Shown: piece after piece, positions 1-7,422 of the stretch
Position numbering within the stretch: the stretch's first letter is position 1
Layout of the letters: every line of letters starts with the position of its first letter
Source of the DNA: Actinotignum schaalii FB123-CNA-2
GTDB lineage: Bacteria > Actinomycetota > Actinomycetes > Actinomycetales > Actinomycetaceae
Direction: 5' to 3'
Length of the DNA stretch: 64,000 nucleotides
Assembly: GCF_000411135.1 (NCBI RefSeq)
Contig: NZ_KE150263.1
Span: forward strand, 620,594 to 684,593
Notes under the pieces: generated by a model
What the model saw: only the letters and a program-made list of their open reading frames with translations
What the model was told of the DNA's origin: nothing
Database searches by the model: none
Position numbers and translations under genes: made by a program

Positions 1-2
1 CC

Positions 3-698
3 CTCATCCGCTGGGATCGCACGCAGCTGCTCGCCAGTGATATTGAAACGATCCGCACGCCCGGTGGTAACCTGCGCATTGCGTCGCGGCCGCGTGCTGT
101 TCTGGCGAGCGTGCCGGATCTATCGTTTTACCAGCTCATCGCGGCAATCGACGCGCTCCTGCGCATTCCTCGTCGGCGCTTCGAGGGGAGGTCGGCGCCC
201 TACACCACCCGCGAGGGACTGGAGACTTTCCTGGCCGAACACCCGAACTGGAATTTTGTGGTGCACTTCCGCGCGGCGCTGGCCTGGGCGCGGGTGGGTG
301 CGGATTCACCGATGGAAACCCTACTGCGGCTCATTATCGCCATGGCGGGATTCCCGGAACCGCGCCTCAACCAGCGGCTTCTCGCCCCCGACGGCCGCTC
401 GCTCGGCCAGCCCGATATGCTCTTCGAGGAGCAGCGCATTATTGTGGAGTACGACGGCGCACCTCACCGAGACGCCTCTCAGCAGGTCAAGGATCGCCAG
501 CGGCGAGAGCTCCGCACCAGCTACGGCTGGATCGAACTGCAGGTTTTCCACCCGGATCTCCGCCTTCCCCGGCAGCTCGTCCGCACGATGTTCAACCCGG
601 GCAGGCCCGCGCTTCCGCGCATCACGAGCGGCGAAGTTCCCGCAACCGCTCGCCTGGCCGAGGCATTCCGCCAGCGCGGGTGGCGGGTGAGGGAATGA
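3..698 (+). CDS. DUF559-type endonuclease-fold protein, C-terminal part (5' end outside window)
   Basis: The reading frame is open from the left edge, so only the C-terminal ~231 residues are present. Near the C-terminus the sequence IVEYDGAPHR, followed by a K/R-rich helix and ELRTSYGWIELQV, matches the core of the DUF559/Vsr-like restriction-endonuclease fold, where the Asp of EYDG would bind metal. Actinobacteria carry many such proteins, often fused to an N-terminal AbiEi-type winged helix, and most have no known function. The end is set by a TGA at 696-698. It is the only plus-strand gene here; the next gene runs towards it. Whether it is a toxin/antitoxin component, a defence nuclease or an inactive relative cannot be told from this fragment. 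Confidence 0.75.
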   Translation, partial: LIRWDRTQLLASDIETIRTPGGNLRIASRPRAVLASVPDLSFYQLIAAIDALLRIPRRRFEGRSAPYTTREGLETFLAEHPNWNFVVHFRAALAWARVGADSPMETLLRLIIAMAGFPEPRLNQRLLAPDGRSLGQPDMLFEEQRIIVEYDGAPHRDASQQVKDRQRRELRTSYGWIELQVFHPDLRLPRQLVRTMFNPGRPALPRITSGEVPATARLAEAFRQRGWRVRE

Positions 699-784
699 GC
701 CGGTAGAGGTAAGGACCTGAGTCGGTGGCCGACCAGGAATTACGGCAGCCACACACATTCTCGCAGGGCTTGCTCGACGCCGCC

Positions 785-1549
785 CTATCCCAGCGCGCGC
801 AGCAACAACCAGATCGCGAGTGCGGTTCCGAATATGCCGACCAGCCAGCGCACCACACCACCGGGGAGGAAACGCTGGAGGTGTGGGCCCACCATTCCGC
901 CGAGCAACCCGCCGAGCATCATGGTGAGCGCCGCCGCGTAGTCCACTTCCCCGGACCAGATGAAGAAGAGCAGGGCCGTGAGATTAGCGCAGCCCAGCAC
1001 CGGGGATTTGAGCAGCAGCGCTTCGTGGGTGGTCATCGGGGTGAGGATCGCGGCGATGCCAAGATAAACAACCGCGGAGGCCGCCCCGAAATAACCTCCG
1101 TACACGCCCAGCACTCCCACCAGCACCAGGAAAGTGGGAACCGGAATATTAGCGTGAATGCCGCGTCGCTCCAGGTAGGGGCCGATCAATGTGGAGAGGG
1201 TGGCGATGAGCACCAGCCAGGGCACCACGAACTCAAAAACTTTCGGGTCGAAAGCCAGGAGCAGCACCGCGCCGATAGCTCCGCCCACCGCGCTGATAAA
1301 CATCTGCGGCCACAGCGGGTAGGCCTGCACCGCCCGCATGGACCGCCAGCCGGTGAGTACAGACCCCAGGCTGCTCCCGAAATTATTGATCGCATTCGTG
1401 ACATTGGCGGTAATCGGTGGGAATCCGAGGGCGAGGAGGGCCGGGTAGGTGACCAACGATGCCACTCCGGTCAGGTACCCCACGATGCCGCCAACCAGAC
1501 CAGTAGCAAAGACAAGTACGGACAGCGCCCAAGTCGATGTGACCACCAC
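785..1549 (-). CDS. TSUP-family (TauE/SafE) membrane permease
   Basis: About 254 residues, almost entirely hydrophobic, with seven to eight predicted membrane segments and the glycine-rich N-terminal motif GLVGGIVGYLTG typical of the TauE/SafE (TSUP) family. Members export sulfite, sulfoacetate or related organosulfur anions, and the substrate cannot be inferred here. A longer frame from a TTG at 1579 is open, but I prefer the GTG at 1549 because AGGAAGGAAG lies about 9 nt before it. The upstream leader consists of degenerate 18-bp repeats (see 1650-1703). The gene follows prs on the same strand after about 217 nt, and no terminator is obvious between them. It converges with the partial gene at the left edge. 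Confidence 0.8.
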   Translation of the reverse strand: MVVTSTWALSVLVFATGLVGGIVGYLTGVASLVTYPALLALGFPPITANVTNAINNFGSSLGSVLTGWRSMRAVQAYPLWPQMFISAVGGAIGAVLLLAFDPKVFEFVVPWLVLIATLSTLIGPYLERRGIHANIPVPTFLVLVGVLGVYGGYFGAASAVVYLGIAAILTPMTTHEALLLKSPVLGCANLTALLFFIWSGEVDYAAALTMMLGGLLGGMVGPHLQRFLPGGVVRWLVGIFGTALAIWLLLRALG

Positions 1550-1649
1550 GTGCGTTATCTTCCTTCCTAGCCGCGTCAAGTACTGGTTCCCCAGCTACAT
1601 TGAGCACTGGCTTCTTAGCCGCATCAACTACTAGCTTCCCAACCCCGGA

Positions 1650-1703
1650 AAGTACCGGGCTCCCATTAAGCACCGGGCTCCCACTAAGTACCGGGCTCCC
1701 ACC
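1650..1703. repeat. three 18-bp tandem repeats with degenerate copies extending to about 1570
   Basis: The unit AAGTACCGGGCTCCCATT occurs three times head to tail (1650-1667, 1668-1685, 1686-1703) with one to three differences per copy. More diverged versions (AAGTACTGGTTCCCC, AACTACTAGCTTCCC) continue left towards the TSUP gene. The unit length is a multiple of three, and on the minus strand one frame reads a repeated GSPVLS/GSPVLN. That frame is not the TSUP frame and has no convincing start. The array fills most of the leader between prs and the TSUP gene. Confidence 0.8.
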
Positions 1704-1766
1704 ACAACAATGGAGGCGCCGGTACGCTCCAGCGCACCAGCGCCTCCTCGTGAGGCTACCTCACAC

Positions 1767-2750
1767 TCAGTACGCGCCGTCAAACAGCGAGGTCACCGAG
1801 CCGTCCTCGAACACTTCGTCAATGGCACGGGCCAGTGTGGGAGCAATCGAGAGCACCGTCAGGCCCTTAAAACGCTTCTCATCGGGAATCGGCACGGTAT
1901 CGGTCACCACAAGTTCGCGAATCGGAGCGTTCGAGAGCCGCTCCACCGCTTCCCCGGAAAGCAGCGCGTGGGTGGCCGCCACGATCACGTCTTTGGCACC
2001 GGCATCCTTAACAACGCGGATCGCGCCGACCAGCGTGCCTGCCGTGTCAATCATGTCATCGACAATAATGGCGGTTTTACCGGCCACATCGCCAACCACA
2101 CGGTTGGCCTTCGCGGTATTCGCTTTCTCGATATTGCGGGTCTTATGCACGAAAGCCAGCGGAATTCCGCCCAGGCGCGAGGACCACTGCTCGGCCACCT
2201 TAATACGGCCGGCATCGGGTGAGACCATAACGGCGTCGTCGCCGGTAATAATGGAGCGGACGTATTCGACCAGGGTGGGCATCGCCCACAGGTGATCCAC
2301 CGGCCCATCGAAGAAACCCTGGCTTTGCGCGGCGTGCAAATCCACGCTCATAATGCGGTTCGCGCCGGCCGTCTTGAGAAGATCAGCCACCAGCCGCGCG
2401 GAAATCGGTTCGCGGCCCTTGTGCTTCTTATCCTGGCGGGCGTAGGGATAATACGGCGCCACCACGGTGATGCGCTTGGCCGAAGCGCGTTTGGCCGCAT
2501 CCACCATAAGCAGCGTCTCCATCAGCCACTTATTAATGGGGCTGCTGAAGGCCTGCATAATAAAAACATCCGCCCCGCGGATGGACTCCTCATAGCGGAT
2601 GTAAATTTCCGAATTCGCGAAATCGTAAATGGTGGTGGGCAGCATGCTGATATGGAGGCAGCGCGCAACCTCCTCCGCCAGCTCCGGATAAGCGCGGCCC
2701 GTGGCTAGGACCAGCCGCTTATCGTTCGATACCCGCATTCCCGTGCTCAT
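1767..2750 (-). CDS. prs: ribose-phosphate pyrophosphokinase
   Basis: A 327-residue protein of normal family length that makes PRPP from ribose 5-phosphate and ATP, feeding nucleotide, His and Trp synthesis. Visible motifs are the ATP-loop region ANSEIYIRYEESIRGAD near residue 45, PYYPYARQDKKHKGREPIS near 105, the metal-binding DLHAAQSQGFFD near 137, the flexible-loop start SPDAGRIKVAEQW near 175 and the PRPP loop IIVDDMIDTAGTL near 230. A GGGGAG ribosome-binding site precedes the ATG. The gene lies just downstream of the GlmU-like gene on the same strand, the usual actinobacterial tRNA-Gln/glmU/prs order, and the two are probably cotranscribed. Confidence 0.96.
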   Translation of the reverse strand: MSTGMRVSNDKRLVLATGRAYPELAEEVARCLHISMLPTTIYDFANSEIYIRYEESIRGADVFIMQAFSSPINKWLMETLLMVDAAKRASAKRITVVAPYYPYARQDKKHKGREPISARLVADLLKTAGANRIMSVDLHAAQSQGFFDGPVDHLWAMPTLVEYVRSIITGDDAVMVSPDAGRIKVAEQWSSRLGGIPLAFVHKTRNIEKANTAKANRVVGDVAGKTAIIVDDMIDTAGTLVGAIRVVKDAGAKDVIVAATHALLSGEAVERLSNAPIRELVVTDTVPIPDEKRFKGLTVLSIAPTLARAIDEVFEDGSVTSLFDGAY

Positions 2751-2859
2751 TGTGCTCCCCCGATGTGTTTCGCCTGCTTGGGTTTTTCGACGTTGTCAGC
2801 TTATGTGATCGCGGCGCTACCCGCTACCTGGTAAACGGTGTTTACCAGCAGAACAATGT

Positions 2860-3942
2860 TTACCCGCCACAGCGGTGCTGCGGCGCCTCCCCGAGAGCCA
2901 CCGCGTGCCGGGCGCATTTCCCGGCTGGGATCAGGCAATCGCGCAGGTACACGTGCCGCGCCCGCGCGCCCTCTTCCACGATGACGTTGGCAAGCTCCCC
3001 GGGCCCCACATGCCCGAACCGCGCAACCCGCGTGGTCCCGCGCAAAATAGTATGAGGTTCGACGACGCAATCCGGCTCCAGCTCCACCTGGACGTCAATC
3101 CACGCCGTGGCCGGATCAATAATGCTCACCCCGCTGCGCATCCACCGCTCCCCGATGCGCCGATTCATTTCCCTGCGCAGGGCCGCGAGCTGGACAAGAT
3201 CATTCGCACCTTCCGCAGCCAGGTAATCACTGCTCACGTAGGAGCCCACTCCGGCGCCGAGTTGATAGGCCCGCGCCACAACATCGGTCAGGTACATTTC
3301 CCCCTGGGCGTTATCCGTGCCCAGGCCCGCCAGCGCCTCGCGCAAAAATGCAGCATCGAAAATATACGTGGAAGTATTTATTTCGTTGATGGCACGCTGC
3401 TGCGTACTTGCGTCTTTATCTTCTACGACGGCGCAGATGGTTCCTTCCCCATCGCGCACAATCCGCCCGTAGCCAGCCGGATCTGGCACCCGGGCGCTCA
3501 GCACGGTGACAGCGGGGCTGGCGGGAGTAGCCGAGGCGGTAGCTGCGGCGTCGTTCCCGCCACCACCGTTCCCGTGGGCGCGCGCGAGCTCCCCGAGAAT
3601 CTCCCCACCCAAAAGCGGGGTATCCCCGGCCATAACGAGAACCGGACCGGTCACGCTCGCACCCAGAGCTTCCATTCCGCACCATACAGCGCGGCCCGTC
3701 CCCTTGATTTCATCCTGGTCGGCAATAATGACCGAATCATCTAGTTCAAGCGCGTGGGCGGCCACTCGGTCCCGTTCGTGGCGCACCACCACCACGATAT
3801 GCTGGGGATTCAGGCTGCGGGCAGCAGTGATGGCGTGCCCGAGCAGCGTGCGGCCGCACACCTCATGCAAAAGTTTCGGGGTGGCTGATTTCATGCGAGT
3901 TCCCTGGCCAGCAGCCAGGATGACGACAGCGGAGAGATCCAT
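2860..3942 (-). CDS. glmU: GlmU-like UDP-GlcNAc pyrophosphorylase lacking the acetyltransferase domain
   Basis: A 360-residue protein. The N-terminal uridylyltransferase domain is clear: LAAGQGTRMKSATPK at residues 9-23, DEIKGTGRAVWC, VLVMAGDTPLLGG and GEMYLTDVV. After the connector (GVSIIDPATAWIDVQVELEP) only a few left-handed beta-helix coils follow before the stop, whereas bifunctional GlmU proteins run to about 460-500 residues. The GlcN-1-P acetyltransferase half is therefore essentially missing. I chose the ATG at 3942 because GGGAAGG lies 6 nt upstream; a longer frame to 3984 adds a basic stretch. A low-complexity insert (GNGGGGNDAAATASATPASP) interrupts the nucleotidyltransferase domain. 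It sits between tRNA-Gln and prs. Confidence 0.85.
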   Translation of the reverse strand: MDLSAVVILAAGQGTRMKSATPKLLHEVCGRTLLGHAITAARSLNPQHIVVVVRHERDRVAAHALELDDSVIIADQDEIKGTGRAVWCGMEALGASVTGPVLVMAGDTPLLGGEILGELARAHGNGGGGNDAAATASATPASPAVTVLSARVPDPAGYGRIVRDGEGTICAVVEDKDASTQQRAINEINTSTYIFDAAFLREALAGLGTDNAQGEMYLTDVVARAYQLGAGVGSYVSSDYLAAEGANDLVQLAALRREMNRRIGERWMRSGVSIIDPATAWIDVQVELEPDCVVEPHTILRGTTRVARFGHVGPGELANVIVEEGARARHVYLRDCLIPAGKCARHAVALGEAPQHRCGG

Positions 3943-4010
3943 GCCTTCCCTTTTCCGGCGGCGATGCGCCCTATATTTCGCCACGGACGCTGACGCTGCG
4001 CCCGAAAACG

Positions 4011-4081
4011 TTCCGCCACTAGGATTCGAACCTAGAATAACGGTTCCAAAGACCGCTGTGTTGCCGTTACACCATGGCGGA
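4011..4081 (-). tRNA. tRNA-Gln (UUG)
   Basis: The minus strand folds into a complete cloverleaf. The acceptor arm TCCGCCA pairs with TGGCGGA, followed by discriminator A at 4011. The anticodon stem GCGGT/ACCGT encloses the loop CTTTGGA with anticodon TTG (Gln), and the T-arm contains GGTTCGAATCC. CCA is not encoded. It lies directly upstream of the GlmU-like and prs genes, as in other actinobacteria. Confidence 0.95.
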
Positions 4082-4140
4082 GAACTGCCGACGCGCGGGC
4101 CGGCACCGGTATAGTCTAGCTGACCGAAGCGCTCCTGGCA

Positions 4141-4146
4141 TAATAC
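4141..4146 (+). promoter_or_regulatory. -10 element of a probable leaderless TetR promoter
   Basis: TAATAC lies 5 nt before the ATG at 4152, so transcription would begin at or next to the start codon. There is no ribosome-binding site in the gap. A weak -35-like CTGACC lies at 4120-4125. Confidence 0.5.
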
Positions 4147-4151
4147 TAAGT

Positions 4152-4892
4152 ATGAAACAGACCTCGCCTGAGGGTACGAACGGCGTCGATGCCGCCCGCG
4201 CCGCCGACAACACGCTCACTGACCCCACCCAGAACACCGCTGCCACCACCACACCTGCCCCCGCCTCGGAAAAGAAACGGGTGCGCATGTCGCGGGCAGA
4301 CAGGCGTAAACAATTGGTGGGTGTGGCGCGGGAACTTTTCGCGGCGCAGGGTTTTGACGGGGTCTCCATTGAAGAAATCGCCGCGGCCGCCCAAGTATCC
4401 AAGCCCGTTGTGTACGAGCACTTCGGCTCCAAAGAAGGCATTTACAACGTAGTGGTGGATCGCGAGCTCGTCACCCTCACGGAATTACTCTCCGCGCGTA
4501 TGAACATTGGGCTGCCCGAGCGCGAAGTGCTTGAGTCCATCGTCGTCGCCGTGCTGGATTATATCGAGCATAACGACGACGGTTTTCGCCTCCTTGTGCA
4601 GCGCTCGCCAGCTACGCTCGGCGGGGATTCCTTCTCCACCGTGATCGCGGATGTGGCTGATTACGCCTCCGATTTACTCGCGCCCATGCTCGGGCGCAAC
4701 GGTATCTCTCCCCAATACGCACGTATTTACGGGCAGACGCTGGCCGGGGCGCTCGGCCAGGTGGGCCAGTGGTGGGTGGATGTGCGCCAACCCGATAAAG
4801 AGACCGTGGCGGAACACGTGGTGAATTTTATGTGGAACGGCTTGCGCGGGCTGGAATCACAGCCGCGCCTGCTCACCCGCGGCGGGCACTAG
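4152..4892 (+). CDS. TetR-family transcriptional regulator
   Basis: A 246-residue protein. After a Thr/Ala-rich N-terminal tail of about 40 residues comes a standard TetR DNA-binding domain: RRKQLVGVARELFAAQGF, then IEEIAAAAQVSKPVVYEHF as the helix-turn-helix, near residues 47-92. The C-terminal ligand domain is not specific enough to name an effector. The start is the ATG at 4152, read as leaderless. From memory, a tetR gene also sits beside glmU in mycobacteria (Rv1019). It lies about 200 nt upstream of, and codirectional with, an ABC exporter operon, so control of that exporter is a reasonable inference. Confidence 0.88.
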   Translation: MKQTSPEGTNGVDAARAADNTLTDPTQNTAATTTPAPASEKKRVRMSRADRRKQLVGVARELFAAQGFDGVSIEEIAAAAQVSKPVVYEHFGSKEGIYNVVVDRELVTLTELLSARMNIGLPEREVLESIVVAVLDYIEHNDDGFRLLVQRSPATLGGDSFSTVIADVADYASDLLAPMLGRNGISPQYARIYGQTLAGALGQVGQWWVDVRQPDKETVAEHVVNFMWNGLRGLESQPRLLTRGGH

Positions 4893-5090
4893 CCGCAATC
4901 CGGCCCATCTCCCTTTCTTATTCTAGGTTTCACCTGGGCTGTGGCATAGAATGGACGGCGACACGCAAATAGAACGATGGCGCTCTAGGTGACGTCACCG
5001 GTCTTGCACGCGACGGTTGCCCGTGTCTGGACGCGTGGCGTGCTACCCTGGAAAATTCATCAATCGAACAATAGCAAGGACATACCCCTT

Positions 5091-6116
5091 ATGCTCTCCG
5101 TTGAGAACATCTCCAAGAGTTTCGGGTCGCGCAAAGTATTGCAAAATCTCACCTTCGCGGTTCGCCCCGGTGAAATCTTCGGTTTCGTCGGCTCGAACGG
5201 CGCTGGGAAAACCACTGCAATGCGCATTATGCTCGGCCTCCTGAGTAAAGATTCCGGGCAGGTGACCTGGAATGGTGGCCCTATTGATTTCGCGGCGCGC
5301 CAGCGCATCGGCTATATGCCTGAAGAGCGCGGTCTCTACCCGAAAATGCCGGTCGATAAGCAGCTGATGTATTTCGCGCGCCTGCACGGGATGAGCCCGG
5401 ATGCGGCGCGGGCCGCCATGGAGCGCTGGACTGATCGCCTCGGGGTGGGGTCACGCCAGGAGGATGCCGTCCAGAAACTTTCCCTCGGTAACCAGCAGCG
5501 CGTGCAGCTGGCCGCCGCCCTTATTCACGATCCGGAACTGCTCATTCTTGATGAACCTTTCTCCGGGCTGGATCCGGTAGCGGTACGCACCATGAGCGAA
5601 ACGCTACGCCAGAAGGCAGACGAAGGCGTCCCGGTTATTTTCTCCTCGCACCAGCTTGACCTGGTGGAACGCCTATGCGATAGCGTGGGAATTCTCGCGG
5701 GCGGAAATATCGTGGCTCGCGGCACCGTTGATGAATTGCGCAATGCCGGGAATCCGCCCTACGCGCTGGCGGTACGGGCAGCAGAAGCCACGCTGCGCAC
5801 GGCCCTCACCCAGGCCGGATTTACCGTCCAGCCCGATCCGCTGGCCGGAACGTCAGAGGCGCCGCTGAGTGCGGGAATTACCCGCGTGCTCGTGGAAACC
5901 CCGGCCGCCGCGGGAACCGCCGACCCCACCGCCGCGCTTCTCAACGCGGCCCAGCAGGCCGGCACCGTGGTGGAATTCGCCCAGCGCCGCCCTCACCTCA
6001 CGGAATTGTTCCGCGACGTCGTCCAGGTGCCTTCCACGGAAGAAGAAGGCGATGCGGCCACCACCAAGAAAAAGCGTGGCCTGTTCGGCTCGCTGTTCGG
6101 AAAGAAGGCTAAGTAA
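5091..6116 (+). CDS. ABC transporter ATP-binding protein (NatA/DrrA type)
   Basis: A 341-residue ATPase for an ABC-2 type exporter. Walker A is GSNGAGKTT near residue 40, the signature LSLGNQQRVQLA near 133, Walker B LLILDEPFSGLDP near 153 and the H-loop SSHQ near 190. The C-terminal third is the extra domain common in NatA-like proteins and ends in a basic tail. The chosen ATG has AAGGAC about 9 nt upstream; an upstream in-frame extension to 4989 lacks family similarity. The stop codon overlaps the permease start (TAATG), so the two are translationally coupled. The substrate may be sodium, drug or lipid and is unknown. Confidence 0.92.
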   Translation: MLSVENISKSFGSRKVLQNLTFAVRPGEIFGFVGSNGAGKTTAMRIMLGLLSKDSGQVTWNGGPIDFAARQRIGYMPEERGLYPKMPVDKQLMYFARLHGMSPDAARAAMERWTDRLGVGSRQEDAVQKLSLGNQQRVQLAAALIHDPELLILDEPFSGLDPVAVRTMSETLRQKADEGVPVIFSSHQLDLVERLCDSVGILAGGNIVARGTVDELRNAGNPPYALAVRAAEATLRTALTQAGFTVQPDPLAGTSEAPLSAGITRVLVETPAAAGTADPTAALLNAAQQAGTVVEFAQRRPHLTELFRDVVQVPSTEEEGDAATTKKKRGLFGSLFGKKAK

Positions 6117-7306
6117 TGGTACGCATTGTTTTCGCACGCGAGTTCAAGAACGTTTTTGCCTCCCGCGCCACCATGATTTCCCTGGCGGTGATATGGGTGA
6201 TTGCTATTGTGGCAGGTTTCGCGGGCCGCGTTTTCCTGGGCGGGGATGATGAAGCCGCCGGAGCAGGGCCGGCCCCGCAAGCCCAGGGTATTTACCTGGA
6301 GGCCGGCGCCGCGGAGCTCCAGCCCTATCTCGAGAGCGCCGGTTTCTCCGCACTCCCGACCTCCAATATCGCTGCCGAGCTGGCGGTTGACGAACCGGAA
6401 GCGGAGATCGGAATTTCCGGTACCGCGCTCGATCCGCAGATCGTGGCCACCTCCCCGGACCCGAAGGAGCTTCCCGCTCTCAAGAAGATCCTGAGCACCT
6501 ACCTGCTGGAGGAATCCGGGGTGGATGCCACGGTCCTCGCCCACCTGGATGCGATTAATAATCTTCAGGTGCAGACGGTGAATTACACTCCCTCCGGCAT
6601 CGGAGCTAATCCCATTGGTTTCCTGATCGGCTCGGTCAGCGCCATGCTGATTTTCTTCATGGTGATGGGCGGAATCGGCGCGGTGGGCGCCGGCGTCGTC
6701 GAAGAAAAATCTTCGCGCGTAGTGGAAATTATTTTGACGACGGTTCGCCCGCGCGTCCTGCTCCTCGGCAAAGTGCTGGGCCTGGGCGCCGGCTGGGTAG
6801 TCATCCTCTTCGGCTATATCGGCGCAATTATCACCGGCGTGACCATTTCCGGGCTGTTCCCCGATCTCAGTTTCCTCCAGGAATTCGGGCTGGCCGGCAT
6901 GGTGGCGCGCACGGTCCTGTGGATGGTGCTCGGCTACTTCACAGCCACCGCGCTGGTGGGCGGACTGGCTGCCACGGTGTCCCGCCAGGAAGACCTGGCC
7001 GGCATCAACACCCCGGTCATGTTTATCCAGTTCATCCCCTTCTACACCGCGATCTACCTCATTCCGGCGCTTCCGGAAGCCGCGATCACGAAGATCCTCT
7101 CCGTGCTGCCTTTCTTCGGCCCGTTCATGATGCCCATGCGCACCGCGATCGGCGAGGTCCCGCTCCTGGAAGAACTGGCCGCCGTCGGCATCAATGCCCT
7201 CGGGGTCTTCCTCCTGGCGATCCTGGCCGGCAAGATTTACGAACGCTCGATTTTGCGGATGGGTGAGCGCGTCAAGCTCACGCAGATTTTCCGTAAGGCT
7301 GCCTAG
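6116..7306 (+). CDS. ABC-2 type permease (NatB-like)
   Basis: A 396-residue membrane partner of the preceding ATPase. It has one membrane segment near residues 18-38, a large extracytoplasmic region of about 140 residues, then five or six segments from about residue 165 to the end. VEEKSSRVVEIILTT near residue 195 is the conserved NatB/ABC-2 motif just after the second membrane helix. It overlaps the ATPase stop by one base. The operon ends at the strong inverted repeat at 7331-7376. Confidence 0.9.
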   Translation: MVRIVFAREFKNVFASRATMISLAVIWVIAIVAGFAGRVFLGGDDEAAGAGPAPQAQGIYLEAGAAELQPYLESAGFSALPTSNIAAELAVDEPEAEIGISGTALDPQIVATSPDPKELPALKKILSTYLLEESGVDATVLAHLDAINNLQVQTVNYTPSGIGANPIGFLIGSVSAMLIFFMVMGGIGAVGAGVVEEKSSRVVEIILTTVRPRVLLLGKVLGLGAGWVVILFGYIGAIITGVTISGLFPDLSFLQEFGLAGMVARTVLWMVLGYFTATALVGGLAATVSRQEDLAGINTPVMFIQFIPFYTAIYLIPALPEAAITKILSVLPFFGPFMMPMRTAIGEVPLLEELAAVGINALGVFLLAILAGKIYERSILRMGERVKLTQIFRKAA

Positions 7307-7330
7307 CCTTCGAATGTAAGCACGACGACG

Positions 7331-7376
7331 ACAAGCGTGGCGCCCCGGGAAGTTTCTCCCGGGGCGCCACGCTTGT
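7331..7376. terminator. bidirectional hairpin terminator between convergent genes
   Basis: A perfect 20-bp stem (7331-7350 with 7357-7376) with a 6-nt loop sits between the ABC exporter operon and the convergent ABC-F gene. There is no U-run. Reading from ABC-F, the stem is followed at once by CGTCGTCGT (7322-7330, reverse strand), a word also seen next to other hairpins in this window. Confidence 0.88.
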
Positions 7377-7422
7377 ATTCGGCTGGCCGATGGGCACCCG
7401 CGGCCCGCGAGGCAGGCCGGCC

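Noticed and set aside
725-1570. Plus-strand open frame of 281 codons opposite the TSUP gene
   Set aside because: It is rich in His/Gln/Glu/Arg with no domain features. The minus-strand frame has clear membrane segments and a family motif, so this is an antisense shadow.
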